Positions 29,916 through 39,416 of a stretch of DNA of 64,000 nucleotides are shown in pieces. A program made the translations under genes and the position numbers. The notes under the pieces were generated by a model. It did no database searches. It was given only the letters and a program-made list of their open reading frames with translations, and was not told where the DNA came from. The DNA comes from Actinomycetota bacterium (GTDB lineage: Bacteria; Actinomycetota; Actinomycetes; Actinomycetales; Microbacteriaceae). Location of the stretch: positions 1-64,000 of the forward strand of contig JAFDWM010000291.1 in the NCBI GenBank assembly GCA_018268455.1. Reading direction: 5' to 3'. The first letter of the stretch is position 1. Every line of letters begins with the position of its first letter.

Positions 29916-30524
29916 TCACCGGCGCCGCGCGGTGCGCAGCCGCGGCCACAGCTCGTCGGTCTGGCGGATCGTATCGGCAAGCGCCCCCGAGGTGTCGATG
30001 ACCACATCCGCGATCGCGCGGCGCTGCTCATCAGGCACCTGCGATCGGATGCGCGCTCGCGCGTCGGCACGATCCAGGCCGCGGTTCTGCACCAGCCTCT
30101 CCTCTCGCACATCGGCGGGAGCGTCGGCGACGACGATGAGATCCCACGGGTCGTCCACGCGCGCCTCCACCAGCAGCGGAACGTCGTAGACGACCACCGC
30201 CGCGGGGTCGGCCGCCAGCGCTTCGGCGAAGCGGCGCCGCGACTCCGATCCGACGGCCGGGTGCACGATGGCGTTGAGCCGGGCGAGCGCCTCCGGATCA
30301 CCGAACACGCGGCTTCCCAGCCGTGAGCGATCGAGTGCGCCGTCCTGCTGGATCATCTCGGCGCCGAACTCCTCGGCGATCCGCGCGAGCACCGGTGAGC
30401 CTGGGGCCTGCACGTCGCGTACGATCCGATCGGCGTCGATCACGACCGCACCGAGCTCGGAGAGCCGGGCCGCGATGGTCGACTTGCCCGACGCGATGCC
30501 GCCGGTGAGTGCGATGAGGGGCAT
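29916..30524 (-). CDS. coaE: Dephospho-CoA kinase
   Basis: Last step of coenzyme A synthesis: phosphorylates the 3'-OH of dephospho-CoA. The 202-residue form begins MPLIALTGGIASGKSTIA with the P-loop at residues 8-15; DADRIVRDV, the VVVYDVPLLVE substrate motif and RLVQNRGL lid follow. Start choice is open: the ATG at 30522-30524 fits the family but has a poor ribosome site, whereas an in-frame GTG at 30549-30551 has AGGAG 7 bases upstream and would add 9 residues. Confidence 0.94.
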   Translation of the reverse strand: MPLIALTGGIASGKSTIAARLSELGAVVIDADRIVRDVQAPGSPVLARIAEEFGAEMIQQDGALDRSRLGSRVFGDPEALARLNAIVHPAVGSESRRRFAEALAADPAAVVVYDVPLLVEARVDDPWDLIVVADAPADVREERLVQNRGLDRADARARIRSQVPDEQRRAIADVVIDTSGALADTIRQTDELWPRLRTARRR

Positions 30525-30576
30525 GGAGCCAGTCTCGCACGCGCCCGTCACGGCGATGCTCCTGCAGAGTGCCCGC

Positions 30577-31788
30577 TCAGAGCCGGGAGGGATCCGCCTC
30601 CCGCAGCGCCAGGGCCGCCGCGATCGCCGCCATCGCGCACATCCCGATCACGATCGCCGCGAACCAGACCCAGCCCCACGCACCGAAGACGAGGCCGAGC
30701 GCCCAGCCGAACAGACTCGAACCCGCGTAGTACGCGAAGTAGTACAGAGACGAGGCCTGCGCGCGGCTCTCGGCGCCCGCGGCGACCGGTGTCCATCCGG
30801 ACGCCACGGCGTGCGCCCCGAAGAACCCGGCGGTGAACAGCAGCAGTCCGCCCAGCACCACGACGGTGCTCGGCACCAGCATGAGCACCGCGCCGGCGGC
30901 CATCACCGCGATCGCGCCGAGCAGCACCGGATACCGCCCCGCGCGCGAAGCCAGCACGCCCGCCCACGGCGACGACGCGGTACCCGCCAGGTAGGCGAGG
31001 AACAGCAGCGTCACGAACCAGGCCGGCAGCGCGAACGGCGCAGCGGCGAGATGGAAGCCCAGGTAGTTGTACACGGCGACGAACGCGCCCATCAGCAGGA
31101 ACGCCTGCGCATACAGCGCCAGCTGCCGCGGGGTGCGCAGGAGCCCGCCCAGGCGCGCCACCACGCTCGCTCCCCCGGACTCTCGCCGCGTCACCGGCAC
31201 GAACCCCTGAGATCGCGGGGCCAGCCAGAGGAAGAGCACCGCAGCGATGGCGCAGAGCCCCGTCGCCGCCCACACCCCCACCCGCCAACCGGCCGCTTCG
31301 GCGACCAGACCGGCGACGATGCGTCCGGCGAGGCCTCCGACGGTCGTTCCGGCGATGTAGCTGCCGGCCGCCGCCGCCGCGTGGCGCGGCCCGACTTCCT
31401 CGGCGAGATACGCGAGCGCGACGGCCGGCACGGCGCCGAGCGCGACGCCCTCGGCGCAGCGCAGGACGAGCAGCACCATGATGTCGCCGCTGAGCGGCGC
31501 GAGCAGGCCCAGCACGGTCGCCGTGATCACGCCGAGCGCCATCGCCGGCACCCGTCCGATGCGATCGGCGACGATCGACCAGCCGATGACCGATGCCGCG
31601 AGTCCCAGCGTCGCGGCGGACACGCTGAGCGCGGCGGTCGCCGGAGGCACCGCAAGATCCTGCGCGAGCTGCGGCAGCACGGCCTGCGGAGCGTACAGCT
31701 GCGCGAAGGTCGCGATGCCGGCGAAGAACAGTCCGACGATGAGCCGCCGGTACGCCGAGGTGCCCGGCGCGTGCCCGGTGAAGCTCAT
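30577..31788 (-). CDS. MFS transporter
   Basis: A 403-residue major facilitator with 12 hydrophobic segments and the loop 2-3 signature VADRIGRVPAMALG (about 62-75). The overall pattern resembles the YnfM/AraJ-type drug/H+ antiporter group (FAGIATFAQLYAPQAVLPQLA at the start, described in part). Substrate unknown; an efflux role is the best guess. The ATG at 31786-31788 is chosen; a start at 31821 has no better ribosome site. It lies between rpsA and coaE on the same strand, separated from rpsA by a terminator. Confidence 0.88.
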   Translation of the reverse strand: MSFTGHAPGTSAYRRLIVGLFFAGIATFAQLYAPQAVLPQLAQDLAVPPATAALSVSAATLGLAASVIGWSIVADRIGRVPAMALGVITATVLGLLAPLSGDIMVLLVLRCAEGVALGAVPAVALAYLAEEVGPRHAAAAAGSYIAGTTVGGLAGRIVAGLVAEAAGWRVGVWAATGLCAIAAVLFLWLAPRSQGFVPVTRRESGGASVVARLGGLLRTPRQLALYAQAFLLMGAFVAVYNYLGFHLAAAPFALPAWFVTLLFLAYLAGTASSPWAGVLASRAGRYPVLLGAIAVMAAGAVLMLVPSTVVVLGGLLLFTAGFFGAHAVASGWTPVAAGAESRAQASSLYYFAYYAGSSLFGWALGLVFGAWGWVWFAAIVIGMCAMAAIAAALALREADPSRL

Positions 31789-31901
31789 GGGATCCGGATC
31801 CGCATGCGTGCGGCGCCGCACAGACGCAGCACGACGGGATCCATGTCGTCCATCCTCACACGTGCACCCTGGCCGCCGCGCCCGGTCACCGGCGCAGACA
31901 C

Positions 31902-31937
31902 GGAACGGGCCGCCACCCGAAGGTGACGGCCCGTTCC
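31902..31937 (-). terminator. Terminator after rpsA
   Basis: 16-bp stem with one G-U pair (31902-31917 with 31922-31937, arm GGAACGGGCCGCCACC) and a 4-base loop, 13 bases past the rpsA stop. Confidence 0.8.
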
Positions 31938-31950
31938 GATGAGGCGATGC

Positions 31951-33411
31951 TTACGCGTTGCCGCCCGAGAGCTTCTCGCGCAGAGCCGCGAGAGCCTCGT
32001 CGTCGGCCAGCGTGCCGGCGCCGGCGGAGTCGCTCGAGAACGACTGCGCACCCGCACCGAACTCGTCGCCCGCGGCGGCCTCGGCCTCGGCGGCCTTGAT
32101 GACCTGAGCCTTGTGCGCCTCCCAGCGAGCCTGGGCAGCCGCGTACTCCTGCTCCCATGCCTCGCGCTGGGCGTCGAAGCCGTCCTTCCAGGCACCGGTC
32201 TCGGCGTCGAAGCCCTCCGGGTACTTGTACTCGCCGTTCTCGTCGTACTCGGCGAGCATGCCGTACAGGGCCGGGTCGAACTCGGTGCCGTACGGGTCGA
32301 CCGACTCGTTGGCCTGCTTGAGCGAGAGCGAGATGCGGCGACGCTCGAGGTCGATGTCGATGACCTTGACGAAGACCTCTTCGCCCACCGAGACGACCTG
32401 CTCGGCCAGCTCGACGTGCTTGCTGGAGAGCTCCGAGATGTGCACGAGGCCCTCGATGCCGTCCGCGACGCGCACGAAGGCACCGAACGGGACGAGCTTG
32501 GTGACCTTGCCCGGGGTGACCTGGCCGATGGCGTGGGTGCGGGCGAAGACCTGCCACGGGTCCTCCTGCGTCGCCTTCAGCGACAGGGAGACGCGCTCGC
32601 GGTCGAGGTCGACCTCGAGGATCTCGACGGTGACCTCCTGGCCCACCTCGACGACCTCGGAGGCGTGCTCGATGTGCTTCCAGGACAGCTCGGAGACGTG
32701 CACGAGGCCGTCCACGCCGCCCAGGTCGACGAACGCACCGAAGTTGACGATCGACGAGACGACGCCCTTGCGCACCTGACCCTTGTGCAGGTTGTTGAGG
32801 AACGTGGTGCGCGACTCGGACTGCGTCTGCTCGAGCAGGGCGCGGCGGGAGAGCACGACGTTGTTGCGGTTCTTGTCGAGCTCGAGGATCTTGGCCTCGA
32901 GCTCCTGACCGAGGTACGGCGTGAGGTCGCGGACGCGGCGCAGCTCGATGAGCGAGGCCGGCAGGAAGCCACGCAGGCCGATGTCGACGATGAGTCCACC
33001 CTTGACGACCTCGATGACCTGACCGGTGACGACGCCGTCGTTCTCCTTGATCTTCTCGACATCGCCCCAGGCGCGCTCGTACTGCGCACGCTTCTTGGAC
33101 AGGATCAGACGGCCTTCCTTGTCCTCCTTCTGGAGAACGAGGGCCTCGACCTGGTCGCCGACGGAGACGACCTCGTTGGGGTCGACGTCGTGCTTGATGC
33201 TCAGCTCGCGCGAGGGGATGACACCCTCGGTCTTGTAGCCGACGTCGAGCAGAACCTCGTCGCGGTCGATCTTGACGATCGTGCCCTCGATGATGTCGCC
33301 GTCGTTGAAGAACTTCAGGGTCTTCTCGACCGCAGCCAGGAAGTCCTCGGCAGATCCGATGTCATTGATCGCGACCTGCTTGGTGGCCGGGGCGGCCGTT
33401 GCGGTAGTCAT
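31951..33411 (-). CDS. rpsA: 30S ribosomal protein S1
   Basis: RNA-binding ribosomal protein that helps load mRNAs. The 486-residue protein has four S1 repeats (starting near residues 37, 122, 207 and 292; e.g. GTIVKIDRDEVLLDVGYKTEG, described in part, and GAFVDLGGVDGLVHVSELSW). A Glu/Ala-rich C-terminal tail ends LREKLSGGNA. The four-domain form is usual for actinobacteria. The ATG at 33409-33411 has AAGGACAAC upstream. Confidence 0.97.
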   Translation of the reverse strand: MTTATAAPATKQVAINDIGSAEDFLAAVEKTLKFFNDGDIIEGTIVKIDRDEVLLDVGYKTEGVIPSRELSIKHDVDPNEVVSVGDQVEALVLQKEDKEGRLILSKKRAQYERAWGDVEKIKENDGVVTGQVIEVVKGGLIVDIGLRGFLPASLIELRRVRDLTPYLGQELEAKILELDKNRNNVVLSRRALLEQTQSESRTTFLNNLHKGQVRKGVVSSIVNFGAFVDLGGVDGLVHVSELSWKHIEHASEVVEVGQEVTVEILEVDLDRERVSLSLKATQEDPWQVFARTHAIGQVTPGKVTKLVPFGAFVRVADGIEGLVHISELSSKHVELAEQVVSVGEEVFVKVIDIDLERRRISLSLKQANESVDPYGTEFDPALYGMLAEYDENGEYKYPEGFDAETGAWKDGFDAQREAWEQEYAAAQARWEAHKAQVIKAAEAEAAAGDEFGAGAQSFSSDSAGAGTLADDEALAALREKLSGGNA

Positions 33412-33597
33412 GTAGTGGGTTGTCCTTGTTGATGGATACTCGGGCCGCATCGCGGGCCCTGCAGAGCAGGGACAGGATCGCGGGCGGCGAATTGAATGGA
33501 TTGTGTGTCACGCACGCGGAAGAGACCCCACGGGTGACGCTTCATGCTATCAGGTCTGCGCTCCGCTCCGGAACCTCGCTGCTGGCAGACTGTCGGC

Positions 33598-34533
33598 ATG
33601 ACCGACGCCGCGCCGAAGCTGCTCCTCCTCGACACCGCCAGCCTGTACTTCCGTGCGTTCTACGGGGTGCCGGACGCGGTCAAGGCACCCGACGGCACGT
33701 CGGTGAACGCGGTCCGGGGTCTGCTCGACATGATCGCCAAGCTCGTGGCCTCCTATCGCCCGACGCACCTCGTCGCGTGCTGGGATGACGACTGGCGCCC
33801 GCAGTGGCGCGTCGACCTGATCCCCAGCTACAAGGCGCACCGGGTCGTCGAGGTCGTGCCGGACGGCGCCGACGTCGAAGAGGTCCCGGATCCGCTGGAG
33901 GCGCAGATCCCGATCATCCGAGAGGCGCTCGGCGCCCTGCGGATCCCGATCATCGGCGTCGCCGAGCACGAGGCCGACGACGTCATCGGCACGCTGGCGA
34001 CGATCGCGGACATGCCCGTCGACATCATCACGGGCGATCGCGACCTGTTCCAGCTCGTGGACGACGCCCGGGGCGTGCGCGTCATCTACACCGGCCGCGG
34101 GATGAGCAACCTCGAGGACCTCACCGAGGAGGCGGTCGTGCGCAAGTACGCCGTGCTGCCGAGCCAGTACGCCGACTTCGCGACGATGCGCGGGGACGCC
34201 TCCGACGGCCTGCCCGGCGTGGCGGGCATCGGCGAGAAGACCGCGGCGACGTTGCTCGCCACGCACGGCGATCTCGCCGCGATCCGCACCGCCGCCGAGC
34301 GCGCGGAGGGCATGTCGGCGGGCGTGGCGAAGAAGATCCTCGCCGCGTCGGACTACCTCGACGTCGCCCCCACGGTGGTGCGCGTCGCGACCGCGCTGCC
34401 GATCTCGGTGCCGGCCGAACCGCTGCGGCCGCTGGACGCCGCAGAGACCGCCGCCGCGGTCGGGCTGGCGCAGCGCTGGAACCTCGGCACGTCGATGGCG
34501 CGCGCGCTGGAGGCGCTCAGCCGCACGGCCTGA
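33598..34533 (+). CDS. Stand-alone 5'-3' exonuclease (PolA N-terminal-type flap nuclease)
   Basis: A 311-residue nuclease equivalent to the 5'-nuclease domain of DNA polymerase I, without a polymerase domain. Metal-binding acidic residues are visible in LLLLDTASLYFRAF, AEHEADDVIGTLA and ITGDRDLFQLV. The helix-hairpin-helix DNA-binding motif is GDASDGLPGVAGIGEKTAATLL, described in part. Likely roles are Okazaki-primer removal or flap repair. The ATG at 33598 has no ribosome site; CAGACT ends 6 bases upstream, the leaderless spacing seen elsewhere in the window. Confidence 0.93.
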   Translation: MTDAAPKLLLLDTASLYFRAFYGVPDAVKAPDGTSVNAVRGLLDMIAKLVASYRPTHLVACWDDDWRPQWRVDLIPSYKAHRVVEVVPDGADVEEVPDPLEAQIPIIREALGALRIPIIGVAEHEADDVIGTLATIADMPVDIITGDRDLFQLVDDARGVRVIYTGRGMSNLEDLTEEAVVRKYAVLPSQYADFATMRGDASDGLPGVAGIGEKTAATLLATHGDLAAIRTAAERAEGMSAGVAKKILAASDYLDVAPTVVRVATALPISVPAEPLRPLDAAETAAAVGLAQRWNLGTSMARALEALSRTA

Positions 34534-34600
34534 TCTGCGGCCGGCTGGGCGGCACGTCCGGCGACACCTGCACAGGGCCTCCAAGAGGGCCTTGCCCTCC

Positions 34601-35587
34601 TCAGCCGGCCCAGCGCAGCAGCCGGTCGAGCCCCCAGGTGGTCACGATACGCTCGGCCGGCACACCCGCGCGTTCGGCGCGCTCGGCGCCGTGGTCGAGC
34701 AGCGACAGCTGTCCCGGCGCATGGGCGTCGGAGTCGATCGAGAACAGGCAGCCGATCTCGAGGGCGAGCGCGATGAGTCCGTCCGGCGGGTCGTGCCGTT
34801 CCGGTCTCGAGTTGATCTCGACGGCGACGCCGTTCTCCGCGCAGGCCTCGAACACGGCGCGGGCGTCGAACCGCGACGGCGGCCTGGTGCCCCGCTCCCC
34901 CTGCACGAGCTGACCCGTGACGTGCCCGAGCACGCTCACCCGCGGGTTCGAGACCGCGGCGACCATGCGCCGCGTCATCGGCCCCGGCTCCATCGCCAGC
35001 TTGGAGTGCACGGATGCGACCACGACGTCCAGCTCGCCGAGCAGGCGGTCCTCCTGGTCGAGGCGCCCGTCATCGAGGATGTCGACCTCGATGCCGGTCA
35101 GCATCGTGAGACCGTCGCCGCTGAGTGCGCGCACCTGCGGCAGCTGCGTGCGCAGTCGCTCTGCGGTGAGGCCGCGCGCCACCCGCAGCCGCGGCGAGTG
35201 GTCGGTGATGGCCAAGTATTCGTGCCCGAGGGCGCGCGCGGCGTCTGCCATGGCCGCGATCGGGGTCGTCCCGTCCGACCACTCGGTGTGCGCGTGCAGG
35301 TCACCGCGCAGCCTGCCTCGCAGTGCGGAGACGATCTCGGGCTCGACCTCGCCGCGCAGTTCGATCAGATAGGCAGGGACCTCGCCGGCCAGCGCCTGCC
35401 GGATGACCTCGAAGGTCGAGGATCCGATCCCCTTCGCCTGCTGGATGCGATTCAGATCCGTGCGGGCGTCGTCAGGGAGATCGGCGTAGGTCGCGGCGGC
35501 GGTACGGAAGGCCTTGGCCCGATACCGCGACGCCCGCTCGCGCTCGAGCAGCCGCGCGATCTCGAGCAGCGCCTCCTGCGGATCCAT
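34601..35587 (-). CDS. PHP-domain phosphoesterase with PolX-like N-terminus
   Basis: A 328-residue protein. The N-terminal ~90 residues form a helical DNA-polymerase-X-like region (LLEIARLLERERASRYRAKAF, described in part, and a helix-hairpin-helix-like KGIGSSTFEVI). From about residue 95 runs a PHP metal-dependent phosphoesterase: GDLHAHTEWSDG, AITDHSPRL, EVDIL, ASVHSKL, NSRPERHDPP and IDSDAHAP supply the His/Asp ligands. No polymerase palm is present, so this is not a complete PolX. Substrate unknown; histidinol-phosphate or a 3'-nuclease activity are alternatives. Confidence 0.88.
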   Translation of the reverse strand: MDPQEALLEIARLLERERASRYRAKAFRTAAATYADLPDDARTDLNRIQQAKGIGSSTFEVIRQALAGEVPAYLIELRGEVEPEIVSALRGRLRGDLHAHTEWSDGTTPIAAMADAARALGHEYLAITDHSPRLRVARGLTAERLRTQLPQVRALSGDGLTMLTGIEVDILDDGRLDQEDRLLGELDVVVASVHSKLAMEPGPMTRRMVAAVSNPRVSVLGHVTGQLVQGERGTRPPSRFDARAVFEACAENGVAVEINSRPERHDPPDGLIALALEIGCLFSIDSDAHAPGQLSLLDHGAERAERAGVPAERIVTTWGLDRLLRWAG

Positions 35588-35612
35588 GCCGCATCGACTC
35601 CGATCCGCGCCG

Positions 35613-36677
35613 TCAGACGACCGCGAGCTCGCGCGACGTCGCGACCCAGGTGTCGAGCTTCGCGAGGGCGCGGCCGTCGTCGACAGCCTCCTGGGCGCGT
35701 TCCAGCGCCGCCCGGAGCCGCTGCACCATCGGCACCTGCGCCTGCGCCGCATCATGCGAGAGCTCGTAGGCGACAATGCCCGCCGCGGCGTTCAGCAGCA
35801 CGATGTCGCGCACCGCGCCGCGTTCTCCCTCGAGCGTCCGCCGCAGCACCTGCGCGTTGTGCTCGGGCGGACCGCCGATGAGATCGGCGAGATCGGCGAG
35901 CGGGATGCCGAGATCGCGCGGATCCAGGTCGTGCTCATGGATGTCGCCGCGGGTGACCTCCCAGATCCGGCTGTGTCCTGTCGTGGTCAGCTCGTCGAGT
36001 CCGTCGTCGCCGCGGAAGACCAGCGCCGTCGCGCCGCGGGTGCGGAACACCCCGGTGATCAGCGGCACGCGGTCCATCTGCGCCACGCCGACCGCGTTCG
36101 CCTCCGCACGCGCCGGGTTGCACAGCGGTCCGAGCATGTTGAACACCGTCGGCACACCGAGCTCTGCGCGCACGGCCCCCGCGTTCTTGAATCCGGGATG
36201 GAAGGCACCCGCCCACGCGAACGTGATCCCCGTGCGGTCGAGGATCTCCGCGACCCCCTGCGGGTCGAGGGTGAGCTGAAGGCCCAGCGCGCCCAGCACG
36301 TCGGAGGATCCCGAGGCGGAGCTCGCGGCTGCGTTGCCGTGCTTGACGACCGGGATCCCCGTCGCGCCGATGACGATCGCCGCCGTCGTGGAGACGTTGA
36401 CGGTCCCGACCCTGTCACCGCCGGTGCCGACGATGTCGAGCACGTCGGAGGACACCGGCAGCCGCACGGCGGCCTCGAGGATCGCATCGCGGAATCCGAC
36501 GACCTCATCGATCGTCTCGCCCTTGGCCCGCAGACCCACCAGGAATCCCGCGAGCTGCGCTTCGGTCGCCTGTCCGCGCATCACCTGACGCATGGCCCAG
36601 GTGGCCTCGTACACGCTGAGATCACGGCCGGCAAGCAGCGTGGTGAGGATTTCGGGCCAGGTCAAAACGTCCGCCAT
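35613..36677 (-). CDS. trpD: Anthranilate phosphoribosyltransferase
   Basis: Second step of tryptophan synthesis: joins anthranilate to phosphoribosyl pyrophosphate. The 354-residue protein has the PRPP loop VGTGGDRVGTVNVST (about 83), KHGNAAASSASGSSD and the NMLGPLCNPA motif. It is away from any other trp gene but divergent from ctaE, an arrangement also known from mycobacteria. The ATG lacks a ribosome site; TAGGAT (minus, 36685-36690) lies 7 bases upstream, suggesting a leaderless message. Confidence 0.96.
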   Translation of the reverse strand: MADVLTWPEILTTLLAGRDLSVYEATWAMRQVMRGQATEAQLAGFLVGLRAKGETIDEVVGFRDAILEAAVRLPVSSDVLDIVGTGGDRVGTVNVSTTAAIVIGATGIPVVKHGNAAASSASGSSDVLGALGLQLTLDPQGVAEILDRTGITFAWAGAFHPGFKNAGAVRAELGVPTVFNMLGPLCNPARAEANAVGVAQMDRVPLITGVFRTRGATALVFRGDDGLDELTTTGHSRIWEVTRGDIHEHDLDPRDLGIPLADLADLIGGPPEHNAQVLRRTLEGERGAVRDIVLLNAAAGIVAYELSHDAAQAQVPMVQRLRAALERAQEAVDDGRALAKLDTWVATSRELAVV

Positions 36678-36845
36678 GCCAGCGATCCTAGCGATGTGAT
36701 GCAGTCGTGATCGCCGCGCCCGCCCCCGCAGGAAGCGCGCAACCTCGCGGTTCTCAGGGGATTCGCGGCTGGTTCGGAGGTGTCACCGAGCCACGCAGAG
36801 GCTGAACCGCCGCCGACGGTGCCACAATGCCGCCGGGGAATCAGC

Positions 36846-36857
36846 CATAATGGACAG
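36846..36857 (+). promoter_or_regulatory. Leaderless promoter of ctaE-qcrCAB
   Basis: CATAAT (36846-36851) ends 6 bases before the GTG start of ctaE. No ribosome site is present between them. Confidence 0.55.
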
Positions 36858-37490
36858 GTGACGACCTCAGCGACGTATGCCCCGGCGGCGAGAACGATCA
36901 AACGCCCCAACCCGGTGGCTGTGGGAACCATTGTCTGGCTTGGCAGTGAGGTGATGTTCTTCGCGGGCCTCTTCGCGATCTACTTCACCCTGCGCAGCAC
37001 CTCACCGGAGCTCTGGGCCATGCGCACAGAGCACCTGAACGTGCCGTTCGCCGCGATCAACACCCTCGTGCTGGTGCTCTCATCGTTCACCTGCCAGATG
37101 GGCGTGTTCGCCGCGGAGCGCATGCAGCCCTACACGAACAAGAAGCTTCCGCTGTGGCGGCGCTGGGGCATGGTCCCCTGGTTCTGGCTGACCTTCGCCA
37201 TGGGCGCGTTCTTCGTGTCCGGCCAGGTGTGGGAGTACTCGCAGCTCGTGGCAGAGGGGATGCCGATCTCGGCCGACTCCTACGCCTCCGCGTTCTACAT
37301 CACCACCGGCTTCCACGCGCTGCACGTCACCGGCGGTCTCGTCGCGTTCCTGCTGACGCTCGGCCGCGCCTTCGCCGTGAAGAACTTCACGCACAAGGAG
37401 GCGACCACCGCGATCGTCGTGTCGTACTACTGGCACTTCGTCGACGTCGTCTGGATCGTGCTGTTCCTCGTCATCTATTTCCTCAAGTAA
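36858..37490 (+). CDS. ctaE: Cytochrome c oxidase subunit III
   Basis: Core subunit of the aa3-type oxidase. The 210-residue form has five transmembrane helices (about 23-44, 62-82, 100-122, 142-165, 186-208), with the subunit III features [26 protein letters not shown] and [14 protein letters not shown]. The GTG at 36858 is chosen because the CATAAT -10 box lies exactly 6 bases upstream; a longer frame from 36780 would include the promoter. It is first of ctaE-qcrC-qcrA-qcrB, the actinobacterial bcc-aa3 supercomplex cluster. Confidence 0.95.
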   Translation: MTTSATYAPAARTIKRPNPVAVGTIVWLGSEVMFFAGLFAIYFTLRSTSPELWAMRTEHLNVPFAAINTLVLVLSSFTCQMGVFAAERMQPYTNKKLPLWRRWGMVPWFWLTFAMGAFFVSGQVWEYSQLVAEGMPISADSYASAFYITTGFHALHVTGGLVAFLLTLGRAFAVKNFTHKEATTAIVVSYYWHFVDVVWIVLFLVIYFLK

Positions 37491-37511
37491 GAAGCGGAGC
37501 GGATTCCCGAC

Positions 37512-38309
37512 ATGGCACGTGAGAAGAAGCGCCGTACCGGCCGTCGCAGCCCCCTGGCCGCGGCCGCACTGATCGGCGCAGGCCTGATGATCACCGGCGG
37601 CGTCTACGCCGGTGCGAGTGCGGCGTTCGCCGCGACCGAGCCGGCGTCCGTCACCGCCGCGGTCTCGACCGAGGACGGGCAGAAGCTGTTCCAGGCGAAC
37701 TGCGCGACCTGCCACGGCATGAACATGCAGGGCACGACGAACGGTCCGAGCCTCTACGGCGTCGGCGAGCTCGCCGTCGAGTTCCAGATGTCCACGGGTC
37801 GCATGCCGCTGCAGATGCAGGGCCCGCAGGCCCCGCAGAAGCACCCGCAGTTCACCGAGGAGCAGATCAAGAGCATCGCCGCCTGGGTGCAGTCGGTGGC
37901 TCCCGGCCCCACCTACCCCGACGAGAAGACCCTCGACGGCAAGGGTGACGTCGCGCACGGTGCGGAGCTGTTCCGCATCAACTGCGCGATGTGCCACAAC
38001 GTGGCCGGCGCCGGTGGCGCGCTGACCGAGGGCAAGTACGCCCCCGGCCTCATGAAGACCAGCGCCCTGCACATGTACGCCGCGATGGTCACCGGCCCGC
38101 AGAACATGCCCGTGTTCGGCGACATGAACCTCTCCGCCGAGGACAAGCGAGACATCATCTCGATGCTGCTCTTCCAGCAGAACGAGACGCAGGTCGGCGG
38201 AATGGATCTCGGATCCCTCGGACCGGTCTCCGAGGGCCTGTTCATCTGGATCTTCGGAATCGGCGCCCTGGTCGCCATCACCGTCTGGATCACGGCGAAG
38301 TCCAACTGA
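37512..38309 (+). CDS. qcrC: Dihaem cytochrome c subunit QcrC of the cytochrome bcc complex
   Basis: Membrane-anchored dihaem cytochrome c that replaces a soluble cytochrome c in actinobacteria. The 265-residue protein has an N-terminal hydrophobic segment (about 14-38). Two haem sites follow: CATCH about 64-68 and CAMCH about 158-162, with Met-containing ligand regions. A C-terminal membrane anchor (about 240-260) closes it. It lies 21 bases after ctaE, with qcrA following, and should pass electrons from the Rieske/cytochrome b part to the oxidase CuA site. Confidence 0.96.
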   Translation: MAREKKRRTGRRSPLAAAALIGAGLMITGGVYAGASAAFAATEPASVTAAVSTEDGQKLFQANCATCHGMNMQGTTNGPSLYGVGELAVEFQMSTGRMPLQMQGPQAPQKHPQFTEEQIKSIAAWVQSVAPGPTYPDEKTLDGKGDVAHGAELFRINCAMCHNVAGAGGALTEGKYAPGLMKTSALHMYAAMVTGPQNMPVFGDMNLSAEDKRDIISMLLFQQNETQVGGMDLGSLGPVSEGLFIWIFGIGALVAITVWITAKSN

Positions 38310-38342
38310 CGCCGGCATATCGAAGAACGTACGAGGAGAACC

Positions 38343-39416
38343 ATGGCACACGACGACCCACACGCCCTTGACCGGTCCTACCAGGCACCGGCCGGGCTGA
38401 GCGTCGACGTCAGCGACCCTGCGCAGAACCCTGGGCTGCCGCCGCACCGCGAGCGCATCACCGACCAGGACCCGAAGGCGATGAACGCCGCCGTGCGCAC
38501 GGTCTACACGCTCTTCTATCTCTCCCTCGCGGGGAGCATCTGGGCGGTCGCCGCCTACATGCTGTTCCCGATCGAGAGCGGCTCGCTGGTCGACGTGCGA
38601 TCGAACAACCTGTTCATCGGCCTCGGCATCGCGCTCGCCCTGCTCGCGATCGGCATCGGCGCCATCCACTGGTCCAAGGCGATCATGGCCGACCACGAGC
38701 ACGTCGAGTACCGCCACCCCACGCGCGGTCGCGACTCCACGCGTGCGGCCGCCGTGCAGGCGTTCGCCGACGCGAACGAGGAGTCCGGCTTCGGACGCCG
38801 CAAGATGATCCGCAACTCGATGATCGCGGCCGTGGTCGCCTCGATCCTTCCCGGCATCACGCTGTTCCGCGGACTGGCACCGCACAGCACGCCCGACAAC
38901 CCCATCGCCGGCGATCCGGTCCAGCTGCTCAAGCACACGATGTGGGACACGGGCATGCGCCTCACCCGCGACCCCGACGGCACCCCGATCCGTGCGGCCG
39001 ACGTCGTGCTCGGCTCGGCGGTGCACGTGATCCCCGAGCCGCTCACCAAGCTCGGCCACGGCGACGGCTACCTCGAGGAGAAGGCCAAGGCGATCGTCCT
39101 GCTCATGCGCCTGCTTCCCGAGCAGCTCATCGAGACCGAGGAGCGCAAGACCTGGTCGTACGACGGCATCGTCGCCTACTCGAAGGTCTGCACGCACGTG
39201 GGCTGCCCCGTCGCGCTGTACGAGCAGCAGACCCACCACCTGCTCTGCCCCTGCCACCAGTCGCAGTTCGACGTCACCGAGCACGCGAAGGTCATCTTCG
39301 GCCCCGCCGCGCGTCCGTTGCCGCAGCTGCCCATCGCGGTGGACGACGAGGGTTACCTCGTCGCGCAGAGCGACTTCAAGGAACCCGTCGGCCCGAGCTT
39401 CTGGGAGCGTCATTGA
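38343..39416 (+). CDS. qcrA: Rieske iron-sulfur subunit QcrA
   Basis: A 357-residue Rieske protein with the actinobacterial extension: three N-terminal membrane helices (about 52-77, 93-113, 158-178) before the Rieske domain. The [2Fe-2S] ligands are in CTHVGC (about 283-288) and CPCHQSQF (about 302-309). It belongs to the ctaE-qcrCAB transcript; its TGA overlaps the TTG start of qcrB. Confidence 0.96.
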   Translation: MAHDDPHALDRSYQAPAGLSVDVSDPAQNPGLPPHRERITDQDPKAMNAAVRTVYTLFYLSLAGSIWAVAAYMLFPIESGSLVDVRSNNLFIGLGIALALLAIGIGAIHWSKAIMADHEHVEYRHPTRGRDSTRAAAVQAFADANEESGFGRRKMIRNSMIAAVVASILPGITLFRGLAPHSTPDNPIAGDPVQLLKHTMWDTGMRLTRDPDGTPIRAADVVLGSAVHVIPEPLTKLGHGDGYLEEKAKAIVLLMRLLPEQLIETEERKTWSYDGIVAYSKVCTHVGCPVALYEQQTHHLLCPCHQSQFDVTEHAKVIFGPAARPLPQLPIAVDDEGYLVAQSDFKEPVGPSFWERH

